Part shown: piece by piece, positions 8,532-17,766 of the stretch | How the letters are laid out: each line of letters opens with the position of its first letter | Numbering within the stretch: position 1 is the stretch's first letter | Source: Porphyrobacter sp. CACIAM 03H1 | Lineage (GTDB): Bacteria > Pseudomonadota > Alphaproteobacteria > Sphingomonadales > Sphingomonadaceae | NCBI RefSeq assembly: GCF_002215495.1 | Contig: NZ_CP021378.1 | Span: 1,362,564 to 1,426,563, forward strand | Length of the DNA: 64,000 nucleotides | Direction: 5' to 3' | Notes under the pieces: model-generated | The model's input: only the letters and a program-made list of their open reading frames with translations | Told to the model about the DNA's origin: nothing | The model's database searches: none | Position numbers and translations under genes: made by a program

Positions 8532-8563
8532 AAAAGGCCCGGGGAGCGATCCCCGGGCCTTTT
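8532..8563. terminator. Perfect bidirectional intrinsic terminator
   Basis: A perfect 14-bp stem (8532-8545 and 8550-8563) with a GCGA loop, A-run on the left and T-run on the right. It separates the secreted-protein gene (plus) from glnA (minus) and can serve both convergent transcripts. Confidence 0.92.
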
Positions 8564-8596
8564 GTGCAATGCTCCGGCCCCCGGAGGGGCGCGGGA

Positions 8597-10006
8597 TCAC
8601 ATCGAGTAATACATGTCGAACTCGACCGGGCAGGGGGTGGTCTCCGTGCGGATCACCTCTTCCCACTTCAGTTCCATGTAGGCCTCGATCTGGTCCTTGG
8701 TGAACACGTCGCCCTTGAGCAGGAACTCGTGATCGGCAGCCAGGCTGTCGAGCGCCTCGCGGAGCGAACCGCACACGGTCGGCACCTCGGCGAGTTCGGC
8801 CGGCGGCAGATCGTAGAGGTTCTTGTCCATCGCCTCGCCGGGGTGGATCTTGTTCTCGATCCCGTCGAGACCCGCCATCAGCAGCGCCGCGTAGGCGAGG
8901 TAGGGGTTCGCCATCGCATCGGGGAAGCGGAACTCGACGCGCTTGGCCTTGTCGCCCGCACCATAGGGGATGCGGCACGAGGCCGAGCGGTTGCGGGCCG
9001 AATAGGCCAGCAGCACCGGCGCCTCGAAGCCGGGCACCAGACGCTTGTAGCTGTTGGTGGTCGGGTTGGTGAAAGCGTTGAGCGCCTTGGCGTGCTTGAT
9101 GACGCCGCCGATGTAGTAGAGGCACATTTCCGAAAGGCCTGCGTACTCATTGCCCGCGAACATCGGCTTGCCGTCCTTCCAGATCGACATGTGGGTGTGC
9201 ATCCCCGAGCCGTTATCGGCCTTGATCGGCTTGGGCATGAAGGTCGCGGTCTTGCCGTAGGCATGGGCGACCTGGTGCACGACATACTTGTAGATCTGCA
9301 TGCGGTCGGCAGTCTGCACCAGCGTGCCGAAGGTCAGGCCCAGTTCGTGCTGCGCGGCGGCGACTTCGTGGTGGTGCTTGTCGCAGGGCAGGCCCATTTC
9401 GAGCATGGTCGAGACCATCTCGGCGCGGATGTCCACGGCGCTGTCGACCGGCGCGACCGGGAAGTAGCCGCCCTTGGCACGCGGTCGGTGGCCCATGTTG
9501 CCGTTGTCGTATTCCTTGGCGGTGTTGGTCGGCAGTTCGATGTCGTCGATCGAGAAGCCCGAGCCGGCATAGCCGTCCTCGAAGCGCACGTCGTCGAACA
9601 TGAAGAATTCGGCTTCGGGGCCGACATAGACGGTGTCGCCGATCCCGGTCGACTTCAGGTAGGCCTCGGCGCGCTTGGCGGTGGTGCGCGGGTCGCGGGC
9701 GTACCAGTCACCGGTCGAAGGCTCGACGATGTCGCAGTTGATGATCAGCATCGGGGTGGCGCTGAAGGGATCGACCCAGGTCTCGCTCAGGTCGGGCTTC
9801 AGGATCATGTCGCTTTCGTTGATGACCTTCCAGCCGGCAATCGACGAGCCGTCGAACATGAGGCCGTCTTCAAGTTCATCTTCGCCCATGACGCTGGCCA
9901 CCATGGTGAGGTGCTGCCACTTGCCCTTTGGGTCGGTGAAGCGCAGGTCCACCCACTCGATTTCCTCGTCCTTGATCTTCTTCAGGACGTCTTTTGCTTT
10001 CGACAT
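8597..10006 (-). CDS. glnA: Glutamine synthetase, type I
   Basis: The 469-residue dodecameric enzyme that makes glutamine from glutamate, ammonia and ATP in the cytoplasm. Recognisable elements are DGSSIAGW (52-59), the metal-binding GPEAEFF (129-135), the ATP and glutamate site [13 protein letters not shown] (262-274) and NRSASCRIP (339-347). The adenylylation tyrosine is Tyr398 in KNLYDLPP, so activity is expected to be modulated by GlnE. GGAGG lies nine bases upstream of the ATG. It follows glnB by 67 bp in the same direction and is probably co-transcribed from the nitrogen-regulated promoter in front of glnB. Confidence 0.98.
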   Translation of the reverse strand: MSKAKDVLKKIKDEEIEWVDLRFTDPKGKWQHLTMVASVMGEDELEDGLMFDGSSIAGWKVINESDMILKPDLSETWVDPFSATPMLIINCDIVEPSTGDWYARDPRTTAKRAEAYLKSTGIGDTVYVGPEAEFFMFDDVRFEDGYAGSGFSIDDIELPTNTAKEYDNGNMGHRPRAKGGYFPVAPVDSAVDIRAEMVSTMLEMGLPCDKHHHEVAAAQHELGLTFGTLVQTADRMQIYKYVVHQVAHAYGKTATFMPKPIKADNGSGMHTHMSIWKDGKPMFAGNEYAGLSEMCLYYIGGVIKHAKALNAFTNPTTNSYKRLVPGFEAPVLLAYSARNRSASCRIPYGAGDKAKRVEFRFPDAMANPYLAYAALLMAGLDGIENKIHPGEAMDKNLYDLPPAELAEVPTVCGSLREALDSLAADHEFLLKGDVFTKDQIEAYMELKWEEVIRTETTPCPVEFDMYYSM

Positions 10007-10073
10007 TTCTTATTGCCTCCGGGTACTTGATGCGTTCGGCCTGCCCCCGCGGCAGGCTGGAGAGGGTGGAAAA

Positions 10074-10526
<453 letters not shown>

Positions 10527-10574
10527 TCAAGGGGAGGGATGTCTTTCGCCCGTGCTGGCCGGTTAGCAAGATTA

Positions 10575-10597
10575 TGGTGCACTGCGCAATGGTGCAC
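10575..10597 (-). promoter_or_regulatory. Possible NtrC enhancer site upstream of glnB
   Basis: The word TGGTGCAC occurs twice here, giving TGCAC-N9-GTGCA as an inverted pair. This resembles the enteric NtrC site (TGCACC-N5-GGTGCA) but with two extra spacer bases. It lies about 100 bp upstream of the sigma-54 element, a normal enhancer distance. The non-standard spacing keeps confidence moderate. Confidence 0.5.
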
Positions 10598-10644
10598 AGC
10601 ATCAGATCACCGCATGCCTAAATTTTAAGCAAGGCGCTCCGCGA

Positions 10645-11574
10645 TCAGAGGCGCAGGCCGGTGGTTTCGGGCAGTCCGCACATGATGTTGAGGTTCTGGA
10701 TCGCGGCTCCGGACGCACCCTTGCCAAGGTTGTCGAGCACCGCGACGAGCCGCGCCTGCCTGCCGTCCGCCGAGGGACAGACATGGAGCGCAAGGCCGTC
10801 CCACGGGGTTGCCGAGCGCAGCAGCAGCATCTCACCCGGAACCGGCGCGAGCGGTGCGACCGACACGAGGCCGCTGCCAGCGAACTGCGCCTCGAGCGCC
10901 GCGTGCAGCGCATCCGCCCGCGGCTGGCCGCGCAGGGCGGCGAGCGGCAGGGGCACGTCGACCACCATGCCGCGGTGGGCGGGGATCACGCTCGGCGAGA
11001 ACACCGGCGCATGGGCCAAGCCCGCATAGGCCTGCATCTCTGGCAGGTGCTTGTGCCCGAGCGCGAGGCCATAGGCGCGGAAGGCGATGTCGGGATCGGC
11101 CTCGAAGCGGTCGATCAGGGCATTGCCGCCCCCGGAATAGCCGCTCACGGCGTTGACGGTATAGGGCCAGTCGGCGGGCAGCAGCCCCGCGCGCACAAGC
11201 GGCGCGACCAGCGCCAGAAAGCCGGTGGGGTAGCACCCCGGATTGCTCACCAGACGGGCATTGGCGATCGCCTCATGCCCGACCATTTCGGGAAAGCCGT
11301 AGGTCCAGCCCTCGGCCACGCGGTGGGCGCTTGAGGCGTCGATGATGCGCGTTGCCGCCCCGTCGGCCAGTCGTACAGCATCCTTTGCTGCTTCATCGGG
11401 GAGGCAAAGGATCGCGATGTCAGCTTCGTGGAGCGCGTCGCGGCGCGCGCTCTCGTCCTTGCGCTGGGCATCGTCCAGCACCAGCAATTCGAACTCGCTG
11501 CGCCCTTGCAGCCGCTCGCGGATCTCGAGGCCGGTCGTGCCCGCAGCCCCGTCGATGAACAGGCGGATCGCCAC
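10645..11574 (-). CDS. argC: N-acetyl-gamma-glutamyl-phosphate reductase (short type)
   Basis: A 309-residue NADPH-dependent enzyme of arginine synthesis that reduces N-acetylglutamyl phosphate to the semialdehyde. The Rossmann start FIDGAAGTTGLEI (residues 7-19), the nucleophile Cys114 in VSNPGCYPTGF and the GHKHLPE motif are present. The length is that of the shorter ArgC type common in alphaproteobacteria. The GTG at 11574 gives the expected N-terminus; GAGAG precedes it by eight bases. It begins four bases after the stop of the SH3 protein gene, so the two are probably co-transcribed. Confidence 0.95.
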   Translation of the reverse strand: MAIRLFIDGAAGTTGLEIRERLQGRSEFELLVLDDAQRKDESARRDALHEADIAILCLPDEAAKDAVRLADGAATRIIDASSAHRVAEGWTYGFPEMVGHEAIANARLVSNPGCYPTGFLALVAPLVRAGLLPADWPYTVNAVSGYSGGGNALIDRFEADPDIAFRAYGLALGHKHLPEMQAYAGLAHAPVFSPSVIPAHRGMVVDVPLPLAALRGQPRADALHAALEAQFAGSGLVSVAPLAPVPGEMLLLRSATPWDGLALHVCPSADGRQARLVAVLDNLGKGASGAAIQNLNIMCGLPETTGLRL

Positions 11575-11578
11575 CGCC

Positions 11579-11941
11579 TCAGCTCTCGGCGGACGCGAGG
11601 TCGCTCGCCCGGCACCAGCCCGTCGGGCCCTGCGGCCCGGGGCAGCCCCACACCCATTCGCCCGCCACGTCGAGCAGCTCGAACCGGCTGCCGGCGGGGA
11701 GGGTCGCGAAGATTTCACCATCCGCGCGCGGGGCGAGGCGCAGGCCCGCACCCTCCGTGCCGACAGTGCGGACATGGGGGATGACGTAATGCGCCGCGAG
11801 GTGGCTCCCGGCGAGCGCGATGTGCGCCAGATCGCCGCGCAGCGGCAGCGTGCCGGGCGCGGGCTTTTCCACCGGGCCCTTCAGACCCAGCACGCCCGCA
11901 GGCACTGCATATTCCGTCGTCTCGCGCTGCGCGCCGCTCAT
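11579..11941 (-). CDS. SH3-domain protein (NlpC/P60-like N-terminal part only)
   Basis: A 120-residue protein with a bacterial SH3 fold: the segment RGDLAHIALAGSHLAAHYV and a later TLPAGSRFELLDVAGEWVWG with GWCRASDL match the N-terminal SH3 region of C40 (NlpC/P60) peptidases that usually sit beside an M17 aminopeptidase in sphingomonads. The catalytic Cys-His domain is absent: the frame stops right after the SH3 segment, and argC begins four bases later. There is no signal peptide. It may have lost its peptidase domain while keeping a binding or regulatory role. It follows the M17 gene by 97 bp. Confidence 0.75.
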   Translation of the reverse strand: MSGAQRETTEYAVPAGVLGLKGPVEKPAPGTLPLRGDLAHIALAGSHLAAHYVIPHVRTVGTEGAGLRLAPRADGEIFATLPAGSRFELLDVAGEWVWGCPGPQGPTGWCRASDLASAES

Positions 11942-12038
11942 GGCTGTTCCGTTGGCCTTCTCAGGTGACGCCGGCGACCTCTCCCCAGGCCGTGCAGCGT
12001 GGCAGGCCCGTTAGCGGCAAGCGGCGCGCGGGGCAAGC

Positions 12039-13424
12039 TCAGCTGCCGTAGCGGGCGCGGATGGCGTGCCACGCGGCCCTCAGACCCAGCCCGCGCCCGC
12101 CCCGTGCGCGGCCGGGCTTGGGGGCGGGGGACCAGGCGAAGGTATCGAAATGCACCCAGTCGATACCCTCGCCCACGAAGCGGTCGAGGAACAGGCCGGC
12201 GACCGAGGCGCCTGCGAAGGGATTGGCGGCCGAGTTCGCCATGTCGGCGACGTCGGAGGCGAGGTATTCGCGGTATCCATCGTGCAGCGGCAGGCGCCAG
12301 GCGGCATCGTCGTTCGCCTTGCCTGCGGCGAGGAAGGCCTCCGCGGTCTCGTCCCGGCGGGCGAACAGCGCCGGCAGATCGGGGCCGAGCGCGACCCGCG
12401 CCGCGCCGGTCAGGGTGGCAAAGTCGACGATCAGGTCGGGGCTTTCCTCCGAGGCGCGGGTCAGCGCATCGCCGAGGATGAGGCGCCCTTCGGCGTCGGT
12501 GTTGTCGATCTCGACCGTCAGGCCCTTGCGGCTTTTCAGGATGTCGCCCGGCCGGAACGCCCCGCCCGAGATCGCATTTTCCACCGCCGGAACAAGCAGA
12601 TGCATCCGCACCTTCAGCCGCGCGCCCATCGCCAGACCGGCGAGTGCCAGCGCGTGGGCCGCACCGCCCATGTCCTTCTTCATCAGCCGCATGCCGCTGC
12701 CGGGCTTGATGTTCAGGCCCCCGGAATCGAAGCAGACCCCCTTGCCGACCACCGCCAGCACTGGGTGGGCCGGATCGCCCCAGACGAGGTGCATCAGCCG
12801 GGGCGCATGCTGGCGTGCCGCCGCCCGGCCGACGGCATGGACCATCGGGTATTCCTGTTCCAGCGCGTCGCCCCGCACCACGGTCAGCTCGGCCTTGTGG
12901 GCCTTGGCGAGGCGTTCGCACTCGGCCTCGAGTTCTGCCGGGCCCATGTCTTCGGGCGGTGCGTTGACGAGATCGCGCAGGAAAATTTCCGCTTCCGCTT
13001 CAGCCACATAGCTGTCGATCTGCCCGACCTGCCCGGTCAGCAGCACGCGCGGGCCCTGGCTCTTGTCCTCGCTCTTGTAGCGGGTGAAGCGGTATTGCCC
13101 CGTGACCCAGCCGAACATCGCCGGGCCCGGATCCCCGCTGGCGAGGCGATACAGCCCCTCGGGCAGCTCCTCGGCGAGCTTGGCGAGGCACCAGCTCGAG
13201 AGGCTCTCGACGTTCGCCACCCCGCTCACCACGAACCAGGAATCGCCATCGGGAACAATGGCATACTGGTAGCCGCCGCCCTCAAACTTCTGCGCCGCAA
13301 CGGCCGTGCGCTGGCCTGCGGTGAGGGTTTTGGCGAAGGCCTCGAAGGTGTCCTTGGAAACGAGGTGGATGGCCACCGCGCTTTCGCCGCGGTCGGGCCG
13401 GATCAGGGCTTTGGCTTCGGTCAT
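12039..13424 (-). CDS. Leucyl aminopeptidase family protein (M17)
   Basis: A 461-residue di-zinc aminopeptidase. The M17 signature NTDAEGRL is at residues 308-315. Metal and catalytic residues are visible as Lys228 (VGKGVCFDSGG), Asp233, Asp251 (KKDMGG), Asp310 and Glu312. Family members release N-terminal residues from peptides in the cytoplasm. The N-terminal domain is shorter than in E. coli PepA, as in the alphaproteobacterial subgroup. It diverges from the exported DUF3298-type gene at 13488 across a 63-bp promoter region and is followed on its strand by the SH3 gene and argC. Confidence 0.93.
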   Translation of the reverse strand: MTEAKALIRPDRGESAVAIHLVSKDTFEAFAKTLTAGQRTAVAAQKFEGGGYQYAIVPDGDSWFVVSGVANVESLSSWCLAKLAEELPEGLYRLASGDPGPAMFGWVTGQYRFTRYKSEDKSQGPRVLLTGQVGQIDSYVAEAEAEIFLRDLVNAPPEDMGPAELEAECERLAKAHKAELTVVRGDALEQEYPMVHAVGRAAARQHAPRLMHLVWGDPAHPVLAVVGKGVCFDSGGLNIKPGSGMRLMKKDMGGAAHALALAGLAMGARLKVRMHLLVPAVENAISGGAFRPGDILKSRKGLTVEIDNTDAEGRLILGDALTRASEESPDLIVDFATLTGAARVALGPDLPALFARRDETAEAFLAAGKANDDAAWRLPLHDGYREYLASDVADMANSAANPFAGASVAGLFLDRFVGEGIDWVHFDTFAWSPAPKPGRARGGRGLGLRAAWHAIRARYGS

Positions 13425-13487
13425 TGCCGTTCCATAATCCCCCCCGCGCCGATGTCACCAGCGGATTCGGACAGGGAGGGGATCAGG

Positions 13488-14357
13488 ATGGCTTGCAACA
13501 AGTTCCACGTGAAACAGCAACGACCGGGCGATGACTGCACAACGGCATCGCGACGCCCGCGCATCGCCGCCGTGCTGGGCGCGGCGATCCTCGCGGTCGG
13601 CAGCCTGCCCGCCGCGATCGCGGCGCAAACGCCCCCGGCACCCCCCGAGGCCGCCGCTCCCGCCCCGGACAAGACCGCCTTCTCCGAAACCGCCACCTAC
13701 ACCGTGAGGTCGGGCGAGGCGCTGCGCGAGTTTTCCTACACCTGGCCGGCCAAGGTCGCCGCCGTGCCCCAGCTCACCACCCGTTTCACTGCCGAGCGCG
13801 ACAGGCTGCTCGCCGAACAGCGCGCCGACTGGGACGAGGCCCTGCGCGAATTCGCCGAGGGCGACTGCCTCGGCTGCGTCAACCGCTCCTTCGAGAAGAG
13901 CTGGGAGGTGGTCGCCGATCTGCAGCGCTTCCTCTCGCTTTCGGCGAGCTTCTACGCCTACACCGGCGGGGCCCACGGCAACGGCGCCTTCGACGCGCTG
14001 GTGTGGGACCGCGAGGCGCAGCAGGCGATCGACCCCAAGGTGATGTTCCGCTCGCCCGAGGCGCTCGAGGCGGCGCTCGGGCCGGCGTGGTGCAAGGCGC
14101 TCAAGGCCGAGAAGATCAAGCGCTTCGAGGGGGCCTACAGCGAGGACGGGATCTTCCCGTGCCCGGCGATCGCCGATCTCACCGTGCTGGTCGGCTCGGC
14201 CAGCCGCAGGAGCTTCGACCGCATCGGCCTGATCGCCGCGCCCTATGTCGCGGGCGCCTATGCCGAAGGGGTCTACGAGGTGACGCTGCCCGTCACTCCC
14301 GCGGTGCTGGCGGCGGTCAGGCCCGAATACGCGGCGGCTTTCGCGCCGGGCAAGTAG
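13488..14357 (+). CDS. Exported DUF3298/DUF4163-type protein
   Basis: A 289-residue protein with a basic N-terminus, a hydrophobic segment at about 24-46 (cleavable signal ending AIAAQ or an anchor), and a domain resembling the PdaC/RsiV extracytoplasmic family: FLSLSASFYAYTGGAHGNG is the characteristic motif, and PYVAGAYAEGVYEVTLPVT is the C-terminal DUF3298 strand region. Cysteines in GDCLGCVN and FPCP may pair. The exact role in Gram-negatives is unknown; periplasmic or envelope location is inferred. ATG at 13488 has GGAGGGG six bases upstream. map follows 32 bp later in the same direction. Confidence 0.85.
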   Translation: MACNKFHVKQQRPGDDCTTASRRPRIAAVLGAAILAVGSLPAAIAAQTPPAPPEAAAPAPDKTAFSETATYTVRSGEALREFSYTWPAKVAAVPQLTTRFTAERDRLLAEQRADWDEALREFAEGDCLGCVNRSFEKSWEVVADLQRFLSLSASFYAYTGGAHGNGAFDALVWDREAQQAIDPKVMFRSPEALEAALGPAWCKALKAEKIKRFEGAYSEDGIFPCPAIADLTVLVGSASRRSFDRIGLIAAPYVAGAYAEGVYEVTLPVTPAVLAAVRPEYAAAFAPGK

Positions 14358-14389
14358 CAATTCGCGCCCGCAGTCGCTATGTGGGGGCC

Positions 14390-15217
14390 ATGCACGACTA
14401 TCAACTCGTCGACGGCGATACGACCGTCTACCGCGACGGCTCCATCAAGCTCCACACGCCCGAGGGCTTCGAGGGGATGCGCAAGGCCGGCCGCCTTGCC
14501 GCCGAGATCCTCGATGCCTGCGTCGAACTGGTGAAGCCCGGCGTCACCACGGGGAGCATCGACGATGCGATCCGGGGCATGATGCTCGATGCCGGCGCGA
14601 TCCCCGCAACGCTCGGCTACCGCGGCTATGCGCACAGCTCCTGCATCTCGATCAACCACGTGATCTGCCACGGCATTCCGGGCGACAAGGTGCTGAAGGA
14701 CGGCGACATCCTCAACATCGACGTCACGCCCTTGGTGGACGGCTGGCACGGCGACACGAGCCGGATGTTCTACGCCGGCGAGCCCTCGCTGAAGGCGAGA
14801 AAGCTGGTCGAGGTGACCTATGAGTGCCTGATGCTCGGCATCGCGGCGGCCAAGCCCGGCGCAAGGCTGGGCGATATCGGCGCGGCGATCGAAGCCCATG
14901 CGAGCAGCTTCCGCTACAGCGTGGTGCGCGAATTCTGCGGCCACGGTCTCGGCAAGCTGTTCCACGACGCCCCCGAAGTGATCCACGCCGCGCGCGCCGG
15001 GACGGGGCCGGAGCTGAGGCCGGGGATGTTCTTCACCATCGAGCCGATGATCAACCTCGGCAAGCCCTGGGCCAAGGTGCTCGGCGACGGCTGGACCGCG
15101 GTGACGCGCGACAAGTCGCTCTCGGCACAGTTCGAGCATTCGATTGCGATCACCGAGACCGGGAACGAGATCTTCACCAAGAGCCCGACGGGGCGGGATT
15201 TCCCGCCTTACGTGTAA
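14390..15217 (+). CDS. map: Methionine aminopeptidase, type I
   Basis: A 275-residue enzyme that removes the initiator methionine from nascent proteins. The five metal ligands are intact: Asp111, Asp122 (WHGDTSRMF), His185 (CGHGLG), Glu218 (FTIEPM) and Glu249 (FEHS); His94 (ICHGIP) is the substrate-binding histidine. The N-terminal 18 residues are a short extension before the pita-bread fold, as in other sphingomonad enzymes. It ends before a palindromic repeat that separates it from a convergent gene. Confidence 0.96.
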   Translation: MHDYQLVDGDTTVYRDGSIKLHTPEGFEGMRKAGRLAAEILDACVELVKPGVTTGSIDDAIRGMMLDAGAIPATLGYRGYAHSSCISINHVICHGIPGDKVLKDGDILNIDVTPLVDGWHGDTSRMFYAGEPSLKARKLVEVTYECLMLGIAAAKPGARLGDIGAAIEAHASSFRYSVVREFCGHGLGKLFHDAPEVIHAARAGTGPELRPGMFFTIEPMINLGKPWAKVLGDGWTAVTRDKSLSAQFEHSIAITETGNEIFTKSPTGRDFPPYV

Positions 15218-15262
15218 GGCCACCTGCGTCCCGGGAGCAACCGAGGCCAGCTTCGGTTCTCT

Positions 15263-15346
15263 CGTCATTGTGAGCGTAACGAAGTAATCCAGAGCGGGGC
15301 GCGCGTTGCTCTGGATTGCCGCGCCGCTTCGCGGCTCGCAATGACG
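15263..15346. repeat. Interspersed palindromic repeat, family A, copy 1
   Basis: An 84-bp element starting CGTCATTG and ending CAATGACG, with inner arms AATCCAGAG and CTCTGGATT and GC-rich 'GAGCG...CGCTTCG' segments. It folds into one long hairpin. Related copies are at 20836-20881 and 55306-55405. It lies between the convergent map and membrane-protein genes and could act as a terminator or RNA-stabilising hairpin. Confidence 0.85.
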
Positions 15347-15355
15347 GGCGGTGCT

Positions 15356-16018
15356 CTAAAGAAACAGCACTGCCAGCACCGCGCTCATCACCGTCACCAG
15401 CCCCACCGAGAACCCCAGCATCGCGATCACCGGCCGCGTCACCCGCCCGTGCAGCACCCAATCATATCCCGCCGAGACGAGCACCGTGATCGGCACTTGC
15501 ACCGCGATAGCGACCGGATCGGGCAGGCCGAGCACCTGCACCACGCGGGCATAGGCGGGGGTCATCAGCGCGAGGGTAGCGATCAGCATCGCCTGGCGGT
15601 GGGCGGCGATGTCCCTCCGGCGGGCGTAGTGGAGGGCGAGGAAATAGAGCGGCACGAAGGTCGCGAAGGCGGCAAGGTTCACCACCGTCACCTCGGGGCG
15701 GCCGAGTTCCTGTCCGATGCGCCACGAGATCACCCCGCCGCTCACCAGCATCGCCCCCACCAGCGCGATCGAGGCGCGCCCCGTCGCCCGGTGCGCGGCC
15801 AGCCTGAACCGGGCGGCGAGGAAGCTCTGGCTCGCCAGCAGGATCAGCCAGGCGATCATGCTCCCGGCGTGGAACACCACCAGCGGGGTGTAGCGCGCCT
15901 GCACCTGCGGATGGGCGATGGCCTTGAGCGCGAAGGCGAACAGCGTGAAGCCCAGCAGCCCCAGCGCGATGTTGCCCATCAGGATGTTGGCGCGGACGTG
16001 ACTTTCGGGTGCTCTCAC
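15356..16018 (-). CDS. Seven-helix-like membrane protein downstream of ccmB
   Basis: A 220-residue hydrophobic protein with six to seven predicted transmembrane helices. Motifs include FHAGSMIAWLILLASQSFLA, SGGVISWRIGQ, FVPLYFLALHYARRRDIAAHRQAM and TPAYARVVQVLGL. The HYARRR and AAHRQAM histidines resemble those of predicted heme-binding or DUF2306-like membrane proteins, but I cannot assign a family firmly. GTG at 16018 overlaps the ccmB stop (GTGA) and has AGAGAG upstream; ATG at 15979 is an alternative. Its place directly after ccmB, where ccmC often sits, suggests a link to heme or cytochrome c maturation. It is not CcmC, because the WAD/tryptophan-rich heme-handling motif is missing. Confidence 0.75.
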   Translation of the reverse strand: MRAPESHVRANILMGNIALGLLGFTLFAFALKAIAHPQVQARYTPLVVFHAGSMIAWLILLASQSFLAARFRLAAHRATGRASIALVGAMLVSGGVISWRIGQELGRPEVTVVNLAAFATFVPLYFLALHYARRRDIAAHRQAMLIATLALMTPAYARVVQVLGLPDPVAIAVQVPITVLVSAGYDWVLHGRVTRPVIAMLGFSVGLVTVMSAVLAVLFL

Positions 16019-16668
16019 GAAATCTCTCTGGCGGCCCTGATCGCGGCGCCCGCGGCGAAAGGCGCGAGGGCGACGAGGCCGAGGCTTATCGCACCAACGA
16101 AGCCGAGGCTCACAGGATCCTGCCGCGCCAGCGCCCCCGCGCCGAAGATCAGGATCGGCAGCGCGAGCGGGATCAGCAGCAGCCCCGAAAGCGCGGCGCC
16201 TGCCCTGAGCGAGGCGGTGAGCGCGGCGATCATCAGGCCGATGGCGGCCAGGCCCGGCGTCCCCGCCAGCAGGCCGAGGAGGAGGATCTGGAAGCTCTCC
16301 CCCTCGATCTTCAGCAGCGCGGCGGCGGGGAAGGTCGCCAGCAGGAGCGGCGGGCCGAAGCTCAGCCAGTGGGCGAAGAGGCGCACCGCCATCATCGCCT
16401 CCTCGGTGATCCCGCGCAGGCGCAACTGGTCGAAGAACCCGAGGGCAATGTCGCGCGCCACCAGCTTTTCCAGCGGCAGGATCGCCGCCAGCAGCGCCGC
16501 GATCCACACCACCCCGCCGCCGGTTTTCGCGAGCACGTTGGCATCCGGCCCGACCGCGAATGGGAACAGCATCGCGACCGCGACGAAGAACACGACCGGC
16601 AACGCCGCGCCGCTCCCGGTGAAGGGGAAGAACTGCGCCAGATCGCGGCGGAGCAGGGCGGCGATCAT
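16015..16668 (-). CDS. ccmB: Heme exporter protein B (cytochrome c maturation)
   Basis: A 217-residue, six-helix membrane subunit of the CcmABCD complex, which moves the CcmE-heme adduct in periplasmic cytochrome c biogenesis. It starts [10 protein letters not shown] and contains [27 protein letters not shown], the conserved cytoplasmic-loop region of CcmB, then [19 protein letters not shown]. Its start overlaps the ccmA stop by four bases (ATGA) and its stop overlaps the next gene, so the three are a translationally coupled set. Confidence 0.93.
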   Translation of the reverse strand: MIAALLRRDLAQFFPFTGSGAALPVVFFVAVAMLFPFAVGPDANVLAKTGGGVVWIAALLAAILPLEKLVARDIALGFFDQLRLRGITEEAMMAVRLFAHWLSFGPPLLLATFPAAALLKIEGESFQILLLGLLAGTPGLAAIGLMIAALTASLRAGAALSGLLLIPLALPILIFGAGALARQDPVSLGFVGAISLGLVALAPFAAGAAIRAAREIS

Positions 16669-17276
16669 GCCTCTTCCTCCTCCGGCGCGGGGGCGAAGTC
16701 CTCGATCGCGAAGCTGGTCATGCCCGGCACATCGAGCGGCTGGTGCGAGGCGATCAGCGCGATCCCGCCGCTCGCGCAATGCTCGCGCACCAGCGCGCTG
16801 ACGAGGCCCTGCGAGGCGGTGTCGAGCCCGCTCAGCGGTTCATCCAGCAGCCACAAGGGCGCGGCCTGCCCCAGCACCCGGGCGAGCGCGGCGCGCTTCC
16901 TCTGGCCGGTCGAGAGGTAGCGCACCGGCACCTCGGCCAGCGCCCCGAGCCGCAGCCGCTCCATGATCGCCTGCCGGTCGGCGACGCGGTCGATCCCGGA
17001 CCAGAAGGCCAGCGCCTTGCCCAGCGGCAGGTCGGGATCGAGGCCGGTGCGCTCGTCGAGCAGCGCCAGCGCACCCTCGCGCCGGACCTCGCCCGCAAAC
17101 GACGTCGTCAACCCCGCCAGCGCGCGGATCAGCGTCGTCTTGCCCGCGCCGTTGGCCCCGGTCACATGGCACGCCGCGCCCGCTTCCAGCCGGAACGACA
17201 GCCGCCGGAACAGCAGCCGCTCGCCCCTGCGGCAGGCGAGGTTGTCGGCGATCAGGCTGGGCGAGGGCGCTTGCAT
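16665..17276 (-). CDS. ccmA: Heme exporter ATP-binding protein (cytochrome c maturation)
   Basis: The 203-residue ABC ATPase of the Ccm system. Walker A is GANGAGKTT (about 40-48), the signature is [13 protein letters not shown] (about 124-136) and Walker B is [12 protein letters not shown]. The short length and the [14 protein letters not shown] start are typical of CcmA. It is the first gene of the ccmA-ccmB-membrane protein unit and diverges from phhB across 63 bp. No ccmC, D, E, F or H is in the window. Confidence 0.95.
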   Translation of the reverse strand: MQAPSPSLIADNLACRRGERLLFRRLSFRLEAGAACHVTGANGAGKTTLIRALAGLTTSFAGEVRREGALALLDERTGLDPDLPLGKALAFWSGIDRVADRQAIMERLRLGALAEVPVRYLSTGQRKRAALARVLGQAAPLWLLDEPLSGLDTASQGLVSALVREHCASGGIALIASHQPLDVPGMTSFAIEDFAPAPEEEEA

Positions 17277-17339
17277 CGGGCCGCAGCGTTAGGGAAAAGG
17301 GCGCCCGCAAACAAGCGACCCGATCCGAGGAACCAACCG

Positions 17340-17636
17340 ATGTCCGTCCCCGAACTCACCCCCGACGAAACCGCCGCGCTGCTGGCCGCGCACCCCGAAT
17401 GGAGCCTAGCGCGCGAGGGCAAGGCGATCGCGCGGACCTTTCGTTTCAGGGACTTCTCCGAGGCCTGGGGCTTCATGAACCGGGTCGCCCTGCTGGCCGA
17501 GGCGCAGGACCATCACCCGGAATGGTTCAACGTCTACAACCGCGTCGAGGTGACGCTGACCACCCACGACGCGGGCGGGCTGTCCGCGCGCGATGCGCGG
17601 ATGGCGGCAGCCGTGGATGGGTTGCTTCGACCGTAA
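17340..17636 (+). CDS. phhB: 4a-hydroxytetrahydrobiopterin dehydratase (pterin-4a-carbinolamine dehydratase)
   Basis: A 98-residue cytoplasmic enzyme that dehydrates the pterin carbinolamine formed by aromatic amino acid hydroxylases, or serves in molybdopterin-related chemistry. The active-site block DHHPEW (57-62) with His58 and His59, then [17 protein letters not shown] with His76 and Asp77, is intact. ATG at 17340 gives the normal length. No phenylalanine hydroxylase gene is in the window. It ends at a palindromic repeat facing the SDR gene. Confidence 0.94.
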   Translation: MSVPELTPDETAALLAAHPEWSLAREGKAIARTFRFRDFSEAWGFMNRVALLAEAQDHHPEWFNVYNRVEVTLTTHDAGGLSARDARMAAAVDGLLRP

Positions 17637-17637
17637 C

Positions 17638-17759
17638 CCGTTCGGGCTGAGCTTGTCGAAGCCACGTCCTTTCTTGAGGCGCGCGCTGCGGCCCAAAGAG
17701 AAGTGCAGCCGTTGACGCTACGCGTCAGCTTCGCTTCCGACAGGCTCAGGGCGAACGGG
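17638..17759. repeat. Interspersed palindromic repeat, family B, copy 1
   Basis: A 122-bp element with outer arms CCGTTCGGGCTGAGCTTGTC and GACAGGCTCAGGGCGAACGG. A second copy is at 45070-45162. It lies between the convergent phhB and SDR genes and would form a long hairpin in both transcripts. Confidence 0.88.
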
Positions 17760-17766
17760 GTCAGTC

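Noticed and set aside
12066..13487. The long upstream extension of the gene at 13488
   Set aside because: It runs antisense through the M17 aminopeptidase gene. A strong ribosome site and a signal peptide support the ATG at 13488.
16743..17339. N-terminal extension of phhB through the ccmA region
   Set aside because: The protein family is about 95-110 residues, and the extension is the antisense of ccmA.
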